64,000 nt of DNA from Pelecanus crispus (lineage: Eukaryota; Chordata; Aves; Pelecaniformes; Pelecanidae), in contig NC_134649.1 of assembly GCF_030463565.1 (NCBI RefSeq), forward strand, positions 1,002,001 to 1,066,000, given 5' to 3'. The notes beneath the pieces are model-generated. The model saw nothing but the letters and a program-made list of their open reading frames with translations. It did not search any database and was not told the origin of the DNA. Positions 13,347-25,900 of this stretch are shown piece by piece (position 1 is the first letter of the stretch; each line of letters opens with the position of its first letter). Made by a program: the position numbers and the translations under genes.

Positions 13347-16300
13347 GGCGTTGGCAGGTGTCACGGAGATCAGGGAATTCTTGGACTGCAGTTGGTGGGA
13401 CTGACTGCGCTCCGTACTGCTTGCTTGGCGTGTGGCTTCATGCACACGCTGCCTACCTGTTTGCTCCGAGACAGCAGGGCCGCTTTGAACCCCCTGCTCT
13501 ACCGCAGTGAGTACGCTGGGAGCGGAGCCTCTAGTGATTCCCAGCCTCCCTCCATCCATCTTTGGACCTCTGTCCTAGTCAGCTCTCCAAAGTACACCAG
13601 CTCAGGAGGCTGTGCGATGTCTAGCTACGTTGCTTGCGAGGTGTGCTGTGAGTTCTTCTCCAGCTCCTGCTCTGTTGCGTTACTTGGGTGCCCATTGATT
13701 CCCTTTATAAACTGATTTAACTGGCATAAAAATGAAGTTTTGGGGTTTTTTTTTCCCTGTTAGCTCATGGTCTCTGAGGAAGAGACACTCTGAAATGAGT
13801 ATGGGAAGGAAATGAGGAGGGAGCAGGAGCAAGCCACTGGGTTCCCTGATGTCATCCTACCATATCTTAAAGTACCTTTGAGAAGTTTGCTCTGATGATT
13901 ACATATTCTTGAACCTTTTTTCCTCTATCTTTCTGATTTTATTTCCCTTTTCCCACTTCTCCTCAACTTCTCAGCATAAACATGTTTCCTGTACCCAAGG
14001 GACCATCGTGGGTACAGGCTGCCCCCTGTGCCTGGCTTCCAGGGCTTCCTGGCAGGAAGGATTGCAAACAAAAATCCATTCAACCTGTGGAATACAAAAA
14101 AAGAACGGTTAGCCATTCTGGCTGGCGTCTCGGGGATGTGAAGGAGCCTAGCATGCTGGGGCTGTTGCCACCCCTTTGAAACCAATTGAAGCTGGAATGG
14201 TTGAAGTGCTCATGGCCCCGCTGTCTGCACTCCTGCTCCGCTGGCTTCTCTGTCCTAGGGATTGCCATCGGTGATCCTGTGTGCATCTCCTTGCAATACA
14301 CAGATTGAAGAACTTCAGAGTTACAATTCAACCAAATGAATTCCTAAACGGGTTGATAATACTGCTAATAAAGCTCCCTTTTCAAAGCATGGAAGGACTA
14401 GAGCTCCTTGGAGAGTTTTAAGAATTATTTTTAACATGGCAGAACAGTGTTGTTTTTCTCTAACTTCATTCCAACAAATTGCTAACTGTTTAACTTGAAA
14501 CACTGATATATTTAAACAACCATTTGGTTTAAAACTTTAATGACCATTTTCTGTCTCAGGCTGTATTTCCTGCTAGGGTTGTGAATTAGTTCATCTCCCA
14601 CATACAAGAACAGTGAGAAACCTTAAATATAATTGTTCTTTTTTCAGCCGCCTAGGATAATATGATTGTGGTAAGTCATTCTAACTTGAAGTACGTAATT
14701 TAATCCACCCGGTGTTGATAAAAAGTAATGCTTTCCTCAGTATTTCTGAAGTGAAAACACATTACATGTTTTAAAGTATCTTTGGACCATCCTGTCCATT
14801 GATGTTTGATAATTTCTTCAATTTTATAATAAGGTCCTCCCGATTTGTACAGAAGTACAATAGGAGCATACGTCTATTGTTGTGGATCCTTCCCACTATA
14901 AATCATACCCAAAAAGTTAATCTGGTAGCAGTTTGTAAGAAAGAAAAGTTGAGATGCAAGTTCTGATAACAGGCATATTCATTTTACATCTTTGTATAAG
15001 AATGTTATTTTTATCTTTTTATTTTTCTAGTGGCAAGGAGTAGGAACAGAAAATTGGATTAAAATCGTTGGGGATTTTTTTCATTATTCTCTGCATTACT
15101 TCTTTCCACATACAGTAGATTCTTTTAAATGAAATGCAAATTTTATTCCAAATATTAATAACAAAAGGATACTCTCATGGACTCAGAGTTTTAATGCTTC
15201 TGTTACTAGAGGGCGCAAGATTATAAGGAACCCGTTTTTATAAATTTAGGCTACAGTTTCTGTTGTCTTTCCTTAAACCTCACGCATCAGTCCACTTTTG
15301 CTGTAGTTACTTCAGTCATTTAAGAATCTTGATGTGTCCTTTTCCCGTCTGTAAATGGTTGTTGTATTAACCACTGATGGAAAATGTCGGACCTGTATGT
15401 ATGAAGAATGAAGTCTCATATTTGCTGGCAGTTAAAACATGTTGTATGTAACTAAAATATTTCACTCTTGACAATAACAATTAAGTAGTTTTTTTGCTAA
15501 GGCTTCTAAAAATAGTGTCAGTAGTTACGTTATTCTCATTAACTGGAACACCTTTGATTTGAGATCGAGATTTATCTAACTGACATATGCAACTGTGTAC
15601 AGTTTTTGGACTGGTTTTGCAAAATATTATCACAGTATTTCTATGTCTGTGAATCATACCAGTGCCACTGTTGCCTTTTCCTAAACAAGGTTAGCTGTTG
15701 TGACATTACTTGTATTTTAAATGTTATAGATTATTTATTCTGTATATTCAGCAATAAGATATGTGCTAAATGAACTTCAGAACAGCAGATACTGATTTCT
15801 ATCGTGACAAGCATATGCTTTTCTTCTTTCAAAAAAATGGTTTTTGTCATGACTTCAGTTAGGAAATGCATATTACTTTCTTACCAGTATTTCTGTGCAT
15901 TACAACTCACATGGATTTCTTGCTACTTCTTTTTTCTGCCTCTGATCCGGTATATGCATAATTTTAAGCACGAGTAGTCCCATTCAAATCAACCCAAGTA
16001 TGAGCTTCAGTGAACTGGAGAAGGCATATCCCTCAGTCCAGAGCAGCAGTTATATTTATGCACAAATTTGACTATACCAGCAGTCCAATTGAAGGTTGGA
16101 GATAAATGGGACACATTCCCTGGAATGGCCTTTTACTCTGCTTTAATAAATATTGCCCTTGCATGAGTCTTCCTGTGGTCTAATCTTATTCCCAAATACA
16201 GTTGTAGTGAAGATCAATCTTAGGTTCCTTTGTTGAGCGGCTATATCCTCACCCATATTGAATGCATAGTCTCATTTATGATTTCTTCTTCTGTGAACAC

Positions 16301-16360
16301 TTGACACGAATTTAGATTTATGCCTCATCTCAGATTTAATGTAGAGACTTAAAATGAAGT

Positions 16361-16440
16361 ATTGTCAGGAACACAGAGCTGGAAAGGACTGCCTAGGTCA
16401 TTGAGTCTAGTCATTTGATGCTGGAGACACCAGGCACCAT
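16361..16440 (-). mobile_element. Possible old CR1-like fragment
   Basis: AGAGCTGGAAAGGACTGCCT, then AGGTCATTGAGTCTAG, resembles an ancient, diverged CR1 3' end (tcatctagtcca-type block). The match is weak. Confidence 0.4.
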
Positions 16441-16772
16441 ACAACCCTTTGCATCATAAAAGCAGGTAGATTTTTTTGTTCCTACTACTCAGATTGGAGG
16501 GTTATGCAAAAACCTCGTTGATCTAATGTTTAGATGTATCCATGGCCAGATTATATTCACTGGTTCTTCTGCCAGTGTTATGCTTTAACTTAAATAGCTC
16601 TTCTCTTCGATTTAAATTAAGCCATATATAGGGATGTAAAAGCTCAGTGCATCAGAACACTGTCAGTGTTACGTAATTTTTTTAATTCATGATCTGAAGC
16701 TTAATACATTTCTTCAATGACTAAGTATTCTTGTTTTTTCCTTTTATAGCTTTACATGTGGTACACATGAAA

Positions 16773-16958
16773 ATGAGGCTGAGAACGCGGAAGGCTTCTC
16801 AGCAGTCGAATCAAATCCACACACAACGTGCTTTGAGGGCAAAGAGGAAACATTCGGAGGTGGAAGAGAGCTTACCTGTTGGTGGAGGAAAACCACAGAA
16901 AAATGAAACTGGCTTGTTGTCTTCAATCAAAAAGTTTATTAAAGGAAGCACACCCAAG
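16773..16958 (+). CDS. CTDSPL2: CTDSPL2 coding exon 1 (residues 1-62)
   Basis: The exon itself begins at 16750 after a TATAG acceptor, leaving 23 nt of 5'UTR before the ATG. It encodes [11 protein letters not shown] through KGSTPK and ends CCCAAG|GTACAC at a phase-0 junction. A second in-frame ATG lies two codons upstream (16767), and a four-codon uORF (16756-16770) precedes it. Confidence 0.95.
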
Positions 16959-19900
16959 GTACACCATCAGCAGGTTTCTTCTTTTGTTTTTCAATTGGGT
17001 CATAGTCAGTTAAATTTGATTTAAACCCATTTCTATTAAGAATAAATAAACGTGTGTAATGTGGTGGAAACAAAACATTCTTGTAAAGAATTGGAAGGTG
17101 AGAAGTACCTGTGACAGTTGTGTCAGGTAACAGATATTAAAAAAAAAAACCAAACAAAAAACCACCAGACTTTCAAACCTTACAGGAGTCAACTGTAGGT
17201 GTATTTAAGATAATCCAATAAATCACAGGATTTATTACCTAGGTATTTCTTTGTGAAAATGTTCACTAATAAATTCAGTAGATTTTTAATTTCTGTTTTA
17301 AGGATTCCTTGAATTTGGGAATTACCAGTACTGGCAACTAAGAAAAGCAAGTCTGTAAGCATAAATTTGCTGAATATTTTTAGCATTTTTATTCAAAATT
17401 GTTTAGGAGTCCATCAATCAATAAAGGTCAAACCTCACAAATTCAGCTATCATGAAATTGATCCGATTACTCGGTGTATTATTGCTGTGAACACTGCCCC
17501 TGCTTAGTGGATCGAATTCAAACATTGTCAGGGCTAAACCACTAAATCTCATCTGCCTTGATCCAGACAGAAATCTGAACTTTACTAATCTTCACATGTT
17601 AAAACCTGTTGCATGTATGTTTTGAGGGTGAATTTTGTATTTTTTAATATATATATAAAAATAAAACTTTGATGGGCTGAATGTAACCTTGCAATTGCTT
17701 CAAAAAACATTTTTTTTTCTCTAACAGGAGGCCAGTTAAAAAAAACAAACTTCATTCAGTCCCAGCAGTCCAGATATTGACATTACGTAGCTGTAAATTT
17801 TAAAGAAGAGTAGCCAAGAAGTCATAACTGAATTAAAATGTATCCCAGATTAACTATATGATAAACAGAAATATGACATAAATTCACAAGTATTTTCTGG
17901 GTTTTGAACTAAGTGTTGAAACAGTAATTTTGTCACAAGCTGAAGTTGAAATAATTTTAATTAAAGTAACAGTAAAGCTACTTAAATTGTCAAAAATACA
18001 GTGAAATTTAATATCTCATGGCATCTGTTGATTACCTATCATAGAAACATTGAGGTACCGACAAAGAAACGTTTCAGTAAAAATAAATGGTTAAATCTGC
18101 TTACACTTTCTTTCATTAAACCGGGACAATCAATCTATTTTACATTCAGCATCTATATTGTAGCTCAATAGTGCAACATTTTGGCTGCAAAACCAGTGCA
18201 ACAAAACGCTGAAATCTAAGCAAAACATTTTACATTGGAATTTTAAGATAAGGGAAGTATGTCTGGTTTTCCTTTCCTTTGTCTCTTTAAGGTTTTGTTA
18301 ACTTTCTCTCTTCCCCTCTTCTCTTCCTTTCCCAAATCTTTGGATTACATTTCATTCTTTTTTTTCCTTGACAGGTTTTTTAATATAAAACGTCCACATT
18401 TTTCTCCTGTTTCCTTTCATGTCCTCTCCTGTGCCTGCAGCAGGACTTGGAGTTGTTCCAGTGGCATTAGCATGGCACGATACTGATACTGCCGGGCTAT
18501 CTTCCAAAGCGCTAATGACTTAACAAAGTAGTCTTGTGGCTGCCATGGAAACGTTATAACTCTTTGAGATAGCGTATGTGTACAACTTGCATAGTAGTTT
18601 GTTTATGGGTATGCTAAAATCTAAATCACCACTGAGGTTAGGTGGATTTACGGCAATAAATGTCTCCGTAACAAGTATACCTTGACGATTTCGATCATAG
18701 TCATAGGGCATTTATCTGGTATTGTAAAGATGTCTTATTAGAAATACTCCTTAAACTAACAAAACCTGAAAAAAAACTTCTGGCTATTTAGTTAGAGAAA
18801 CCAGAGACGAAAATGTGGCTCTTCGAATGTGGATGGTGAGAGGTCTGATTTTGAGGTCTTTTCTAACTCACAGCCCCCATGCAAGTCAGCAGTAGTGTGG
18901 AGCACGCAATGGCATTTGTCATTTACAAAATGACAAATCTGATATAGCAGAAGAACTGATAGACGTACGCATACAGGAAGTACTATTAAAATTTTTAAAT
19001 GTTAACATCAGAAATATTGCTGTTGCAAGCTCCTCTAAACTTGTTTGATTGTGGAGGTTCTAGCACTGTCAGAAATTGCATTGACTGCGAATGTGTTGTC
19101 ATTACTTGCCTCAGTTTAGGCCATTCCTTAATACGTACATGGTTTCTGAAGACAACCTAAAAGCAAACAAAATGTTTACATCGGTGTGACATTGCCATGT
19201 TCCTTATGGCACAGTTATTGATAATAATAGCTTATGTTGAATTGAATAGATCATAGAATTCAAGTAGATTGTTATATAAATACATATAATAGGTATATTT
19301 AATTCCATATCTGCAATAAAATTTTCAGTGTATAAACCAAGTAGCAAAATAACATTATATGTAATTTCACCTTTGAATTGCAGAGCAGCATGAGCTTTCC
19401 CACCACATCATGATGGGTCCTCTTCTGGAGGATGAAAGGGATCTCCAGATTTAGTGAATTCTTTATGCCTCTGCTGATACCATCAGCCAGAGTTCCTCTT
19501 TCCATTGTAGTTTTTTGATGTTTCTACACTTGTTTTCCATAAAGCAGAATGAGAGCACAACTCATTTTACAAAGACCGATGGATAGCTTTTAGAAGTTAA
19601 TTAATTTCTCTCATTTTTCCCCCCGTGTTGAACATTTGAACAAATGACCTGGAAGATGAGATGCCTTACTGTTCTTTTATCAGTTCAGTGAGCCATCCGT
19701 TTTCTCTCATTATATGGATTTATGGTATATACAATATTATTAATTCTAAGTGGTAGTAATTAGATTGTTCTCACCAAGGTTGTTGGTCAAGGATATTGCA
19801 AGTAGGAAGCTTTTGGGATCAGTAGCGTTCACTTGTCTTCTGATATGGATGTCAATACATTTCCATGTTTGTTAGGATTTCTTTTAGCTACTGTACTGTT

Positions 19901-22900
19901 AGCATGGGCTTTAGATTAATTTTTCTGAAAGATGTATTTACTACTTTTTTTTTTTTTTGGAGCATGCAAACCGTTTTTCTTTTTAAAGATGTGAAACTGC
20001 TGCTCCAGAAAGGTAATATTGTAATTCTAAAATTGAAATTTTAATTAACTTTGATATGGTCTGTGGCCTTGTTATTTATTTTTATATTTAATCCAATTTG
20101 TTTTGCATTGTCTCACACCTTACATTTCAGTGCACTCTGTACAGTCATGCTTTAGGTTTCAGATTGCCATTTTATTAAGTTGTAGTAGGTGCTTTGGGGA
20201 AAAAGGGGAAGAAACCTGTCTTAAACATGTGTGCCTACATGTATGCTCATGCACAGAAAATACGCAAAAACGCTTGGTTCTATATCATTCATGTAAGTGC
20301 CACAGGGAAGAACAGTCATTTACTTAAAGGTAAGAAGACTCACTGGGTCATGACCCTTGCTTACAACATTTTTAAGAGCTAAGTTTTGCCGTGTACTATC
20401 TGATACGGATTGAATAGCAGCAAGTCATATACTTGTATACAATTTAGCAAGCCACTTTGTGCACGGAGCATGGTGGAGAATTTCATGTTGGATATTGTTG
20501 TGCAGTTTACTTCCTCTATATTTAGCAGGCAGAGAAATCAAGTTTCAGATAATTTTAGTTGCCTCGCCTCTACATTTCCCAAACTCCACGGCACTTAAAT
20601 ATTTATAAATTGGCTATCCAGTGAAATAGTACTTAAAGACAGTTTTTGTACTACGGAAGTTCCAAGTACAGTTTTCTTTCCCAATACTTTGCTATTTACC
20701 TTGAGTTGTGTCAGTTTAAATGAGTTTAAAATTCCAGCTGGCCAGATACATGTTGCATATTCTGCATCTGGAAGTGGAACAACAAATGGATCTTTTGTGA
20801 AACTTTCTCTAACAGCTAACATTTTCTGGTAGTATTCAGTGGAGAAAAGAGGCACTATTCAGTATGTTTCTTTTCTCCCCCTTTTCTATTTTAAGGAAGA
20901 AAGAGAAAATCCTGCAAAAAGAAGTAGAATTGAACGGGATATAGATAACAACTTGATTACATCCACACCTCAAACAGGAGAAAAGCCTAATAAACAGATC
21001 TCTCGAGTACGACGGAAAAGTCAAATGAATGGAGGTTTGTAAATATTCTCATCGTATGTTGTTGCAGTTGACTGGTGATTCAGTGGTCTTACAGCTATTA
21101 ACTAATATAGGAGATTTCTTCAGTGCTGGAGGTTATCAAGGGTTTTGTGATTGACTTCAGTGAGAGCAAGGCTGAGCTAATCGTAGCAAAATAAGATTTC
21201 TAAGACTGTAAACAACAGTTACAACATCACTTCTCAGACACGTCCGCTGTGTCTTTGTAAGAACAATTCGGATATGTGATCATGACCAGCTAATTTAACT
21301 TTTTTTTATTATTATTCTAAAAAGCCAGTGATAATTATGTGATTTAGCTTATCTCCCATTTTTTCAGAAAAAAAGTGAAATATGACTTCCCAACTCATGG
21401 CCTTTGTGGAAATAACCGGGTGTCCTTAGATATCGAAAGCACTTGTCAAACACATAGACAGGTTTCTGCCGTAGAATCATAGGAAAATTTCGATCAGAAG
21501 GGACCTCCGAAGGTCATCTGGGCCAGTCCCCCTGCTCCCTTCCCAGCAGTGTTGATCCAGCTTGAAGCGAGATCTGGCTTTGGAGTGAGATCAGGCTGCT
21601 CAGAGCCTTGTCCAGTCAAGTTTTGAGTATCTCTAAGGGTGGAGATTCCACGGCCCTGTTCCCCATGAAGACTGTTTCTTTTTGAATATCTCTAATAATG
21701 ACATGATAAAATGGTCAGTGCCATTTAAAGTACCAGCTGTGGTTCCAAATCTGACTTTAGAAAAACATTTTTTAGACTTCTTTTTTGAGGAAACAAGACT
21801 AAATATGGTTGTGCTGCCTGTCAGTGTTCCTTCAGTCTCCATTCCTCCAACAACCTGGGAACCCGTTGTCTGGTTTCTGCCAAGTTTGTCAGCAAGGCAG
21901 AGGTCTCAAAGCTTTCATAGTCCAGCAAGGTTTGCAAAATTGGTCACTAAATAGAGGGTAGAGCTCCAAATGAGTGACTTCAGTCATGGAAAGGTTACAA
22001 TGTGGGAGAATTTCCTGTTTGGTTGTTGTCAGGTGTCTGTGTAACACGGCTTTAGGAGAAACCTCTTTTTCCAGTTAATTAAGGGGTTTTGCCTCCTGGA
22101 GAGATAATGGCTATGCACCCACTTACAGTGTGACGCGTGCAGACAACGCTCAAAGATGAAAGAGAAACTGTTGACTTAAATCAAGTGTGTTGCGAGATAG
22201 GCACGTAGAGCACGCTGAGCCCATGTTACTGGTACAGCGATACGAAGTTCTTAGTTAAACTATTCCGTATTAGTGAAGGCACTGCGTTGCAGCTGGCACA
22301 CCCTACGTTTTATATAGAAACGGCAGGAAGTGTGAAGTACTTGTGCAGCTCCATCAGGCTCAGCTGACAAAAAGGTTCTCAGCTCATGTGCACAAAATAC
22401 ATTTGCTTACTTCCATATGGGCAGACGTCTCAAAGACTTGTTACTGTGAAGTAAATAACTTCTCTTTCATTTCAGGCTCAGAACTGTGTCTTGGATCTCA
22501 GCCATGAGATGGCAATTTATAGTTCTAGGATGTACTTTACTGTACAGGCACATTTATAGAAAACTTTAATTGTTCCGTGTTATCTTTTGTAACGTGCAGA
22601 TTTATTTAATTCTATGTCCTTTGTTATCTGTGATAACAACTAAAAATTATTTTACTTTGTAATTGTATTTATGCGTATACATGTGTGTATATATATGTGG
22701 AGAATAATAAACTATGGACTTGATCTTGTGAAGTTTGGAGGTTCAGCCATCGGAGTTCCACTGACACTTTCTCTTGTTTCCATCTAGTGGAGTCCCGCTG
22801 ATACTCACATCTATTTGTTGTGAAAGGTGCGCAGCATCTTAAAGTCTGTCTTCCATCATCAAGCCCATTTAAAGGAATTAAACTCTATTATTTGTTAATC

Positions 22901-25900
22901 TAAAGCGTGCTTTATATAGACAACGAGTGCTTCCTAATTTGTAGTGTTAAACTTAAGATGGTGTTGAAAATTGGCATTTTGTTTTTATGTTGATACTAAA
23001 TTGCTAGCTTGCTTTTTTTTTAATTAAATACTTAGGCTAATTTTTTTGTCGACCAAGTTGAACCATGAGCAAGAGGGATCCTTCCTAAAGTGAAAATAAT
23101 AACAATAAAAGAGAAGATGTAACTGTGAAAAACAGAAGCATGGTATTATACTTCATAACTTTTCTTTTACAGAAGCTGGAAGTTACGAAATGACAAACCA
23201 ACACGTAAAGCAAAATGGAAAATTAGAAGATAATCCTGCCACTGGCAGTCCCCCACGAACTACATTACTGGGAACCATATTTTCTCCTGTTTTCAATTTT
23301 TTTTCACCAGCAAATAAAAATGGTGAGTATTATTTAAAAAGCCAATAATGTTAAAGCTGAGAGTGATAGATTTTAAGAGAAAAGTGGTTTGAGTGGCAGT
23401 ACACTTTTCATTCTAATTTACAGACCAAGAGTTACTACTACCAGATAAAGGGCTCCTTAATTCTTAGAAGGGTTGATCATTAATAGCAGAAGCAGTAAGT
23501 TTACATGTATTAGAACATTTCTTTCATAGGTGTGAGTATCTAGCAGTGTACCTTTTATTTTAAAAAAAAAGAAAAAACAAACCAAAACAAAATAGTATTA
23601 AGTTCCTTGTCCCAAACATAAAAGGCATTTGTCACTGTCTTCATTTCGGTTCTTATTTTTGTAACGTGAATCAAATGGAGCTATCTTCAGTTATTCTGAA
23701 ACTTTTTTTGAGTGGTTCATAATGACTGTCAGTATTATGATAGGTAACCCAGCTTAAAGATAATGACTATGAGTGTATTGAAATCTTAATTCAGGAACAT
23801 CAGGATCAGATTCTCCAGGACAAGCTGTTGAAGCTGAAGAAATAGTCAAACAGCTTGATATGGAACAGGTAGATGAGATTACTACAAGTACTGCAACATC
23901 AACCAACGGAGCAGCATATACTAGCCAAGCAGTGCAGGTCAGGTCTACTGTCAACAATGGCTTAGAAGAAGTGGAGGAAACAAATGACCGTGACCTGCCG
24001 CCACTTACAGGTAAGAAATGTGTGCTTGCCTTGGACTCAAGCATTGAAGCTGTACGTGATTGGTACTTTTAGGGAAATCCTAGCACCTGCATTTTGTATA
24101 AATTAGTATTTCATGTTTGCTTAGGACAATGCAAACAGTATTAATATTGATTTTTATGTTTAATAGACAAATCTCTTCTGTGCACTAAAGACACAGTTTT
24201 GGCAAGTCTCATCTATTCCCGGTAATAACTCAGTTGACCCCATAACATTTCTTCAAATGAAAACAAAGATTCCAGAGAAAGGCATTTTTATTAATATTGA
24301 ACCCTACCCCCATCTCCATTAAAAATGCACGCCCTAGACTTGCTGATCACAAAAGAGAAGTCTGCAACATTTTGATATCTTATCTTAGAACAACATGATG
24401 AGGTGAATGAGAAACATATAGATCCTACATTAGTTTTCTTCAAAAGACTCATCATACCTCTTTTTTGACAAAAACTGTATCCATAAAATTCAGCTTCTCT
24501 TCTTTGTGACGGCCAGCATGAATCATAGAGTCATAGAATCGTTTAGGTTGGAAAAGACCTTTAAGATCATCCAGCCCAACCATTAACCTAACACTACCAA
24601 GTCCACCACTAAACCAGTTAAGGGTAGAGTAGCAATTTCATGTTTCCTGGCTTGGTGGCTGGATTGTTTTTTAATGAAAGTGAAAACTAGGAATCACTAA
24701 GGTTGGAAAGGACCTCTAAGATCATCAGTCCAAAATTCTTAACGGTTACCTAAATCCTCCCTGGACCCTCAAAACATTGGTAGTTAGGTAGTACTGAGGT
24801 TTTTGAGGACTCCTTTCAAGGAAATAAATTTAAGGTCTAAGTAGAGGGGCTGATATGTGACCCACAGGTCCAATCCAGACCTTCTGATCTGAGCTGCAGA
24901 CTGGAAGGGTTGTGCTCGCTTCTCAGGCTGGAACGTGCATCCAGGGGTAGCTTGCGTCATCAGAAGCTGTGTGGATGCCTTGCCGTCTCATACGGGCACT
25001 GCCACTTTGGCCCGGTCGTGAAGCGCCGTAGCATGGCGTGGCGTCGGGCTCGCGGGTAGCTTCCTGAGGAGCTCTGCAGGCTGTTTCAGAGCAGCCATGG
25101 AGGCTGAGAGCGTGGGGCGAAAGGAGAGGTTTTTCACTGTTGTTTGAGGCACTCGTGTATCAAGTGCAAATTTTCACTTTTAAAAACTGCACTAATAAGA
25201 CTAGCTCTTGTGGTGTTTTGTTTTATTTTTTGTTTTGGTCATTTTCATTGAATTTTAGCACCAGTATCTCCAGACAGTGGCTACTCATCAGCTCATGCAG
25301 AAGCCACCTATGAAGAAGACTGGGAAGTCTTTGATCCGTAAGTGCTAATGTTTGTACTGAAAATATTAAATTGATCATTTTGGGTACTGGATTAAGACAG
25401 TTTGTGGTGGTGGTGTTTTGGTTTTTTTTTTAGCTGGAACATTTTTATATTATGGTAATGAACTCCAAAAGCTCTTAACTTAAAAAAGAAAAAAAAGTGT
25501 ATATTGATGTGCGGTTTTTTTCGATTTAAAATACTTGTTTCTTGTGCAGCCTTAAATATTTGAAATATTAAGTTGGGCTACAACATTACCAGGTAAATGA
25601 CGTATATACATTTCTACAGTATCTGTATTCTTTTCAGATATTATTTCATCAAACATGTTCCACCACTAACAGAAGAACAACTTAACAGGAAGCCAGCTCT
25701 TCCACTGAAAACAAGAAGCACACCAGAATTCTCATTAGTTCTAGACTTGGTAAGTATCTTTACACACATACCAAAAGCAGGGGGTATGTAGCGTTTCATT
25801 TATTTTGCTTGCTGCTGAAATTAGTAATGTTTGCTTTAAACAAAAAGGCCTTGTTGAATGTTACACAATTGTTAGTATTTTTCGTTACAGTCTGCATTAA

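Larger units (their letters stand above)
1..16749 (+). other. CTDSPL2: CTDSPL2 intron 1 (3' part)
   Basis: A+T-rich sequence without a recognisable exon. It contains one CR1 (12520-13346), a 20-bp duplication at 2977, an 18-A run at 9630, a possible old CR1 piece at 16361, and a somewhat G+C-richer block at about 4560-5230 with no identifiable element. Apart from these I see nothing. No CpG island is present, so the CTDSPL2 promoter is upstream of the window. Confidence 0.8.
24011..25258 (+). other. CTDSPL2: CTDSPL2 intron 5
   Basis: 1.25 kb holding two neighbouring minus-strand CR1 3' fragments (24521-24616 and 24690-24735). A G+C-richer patch at 24900-25120 has no identified content. Confidence 0.8.
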
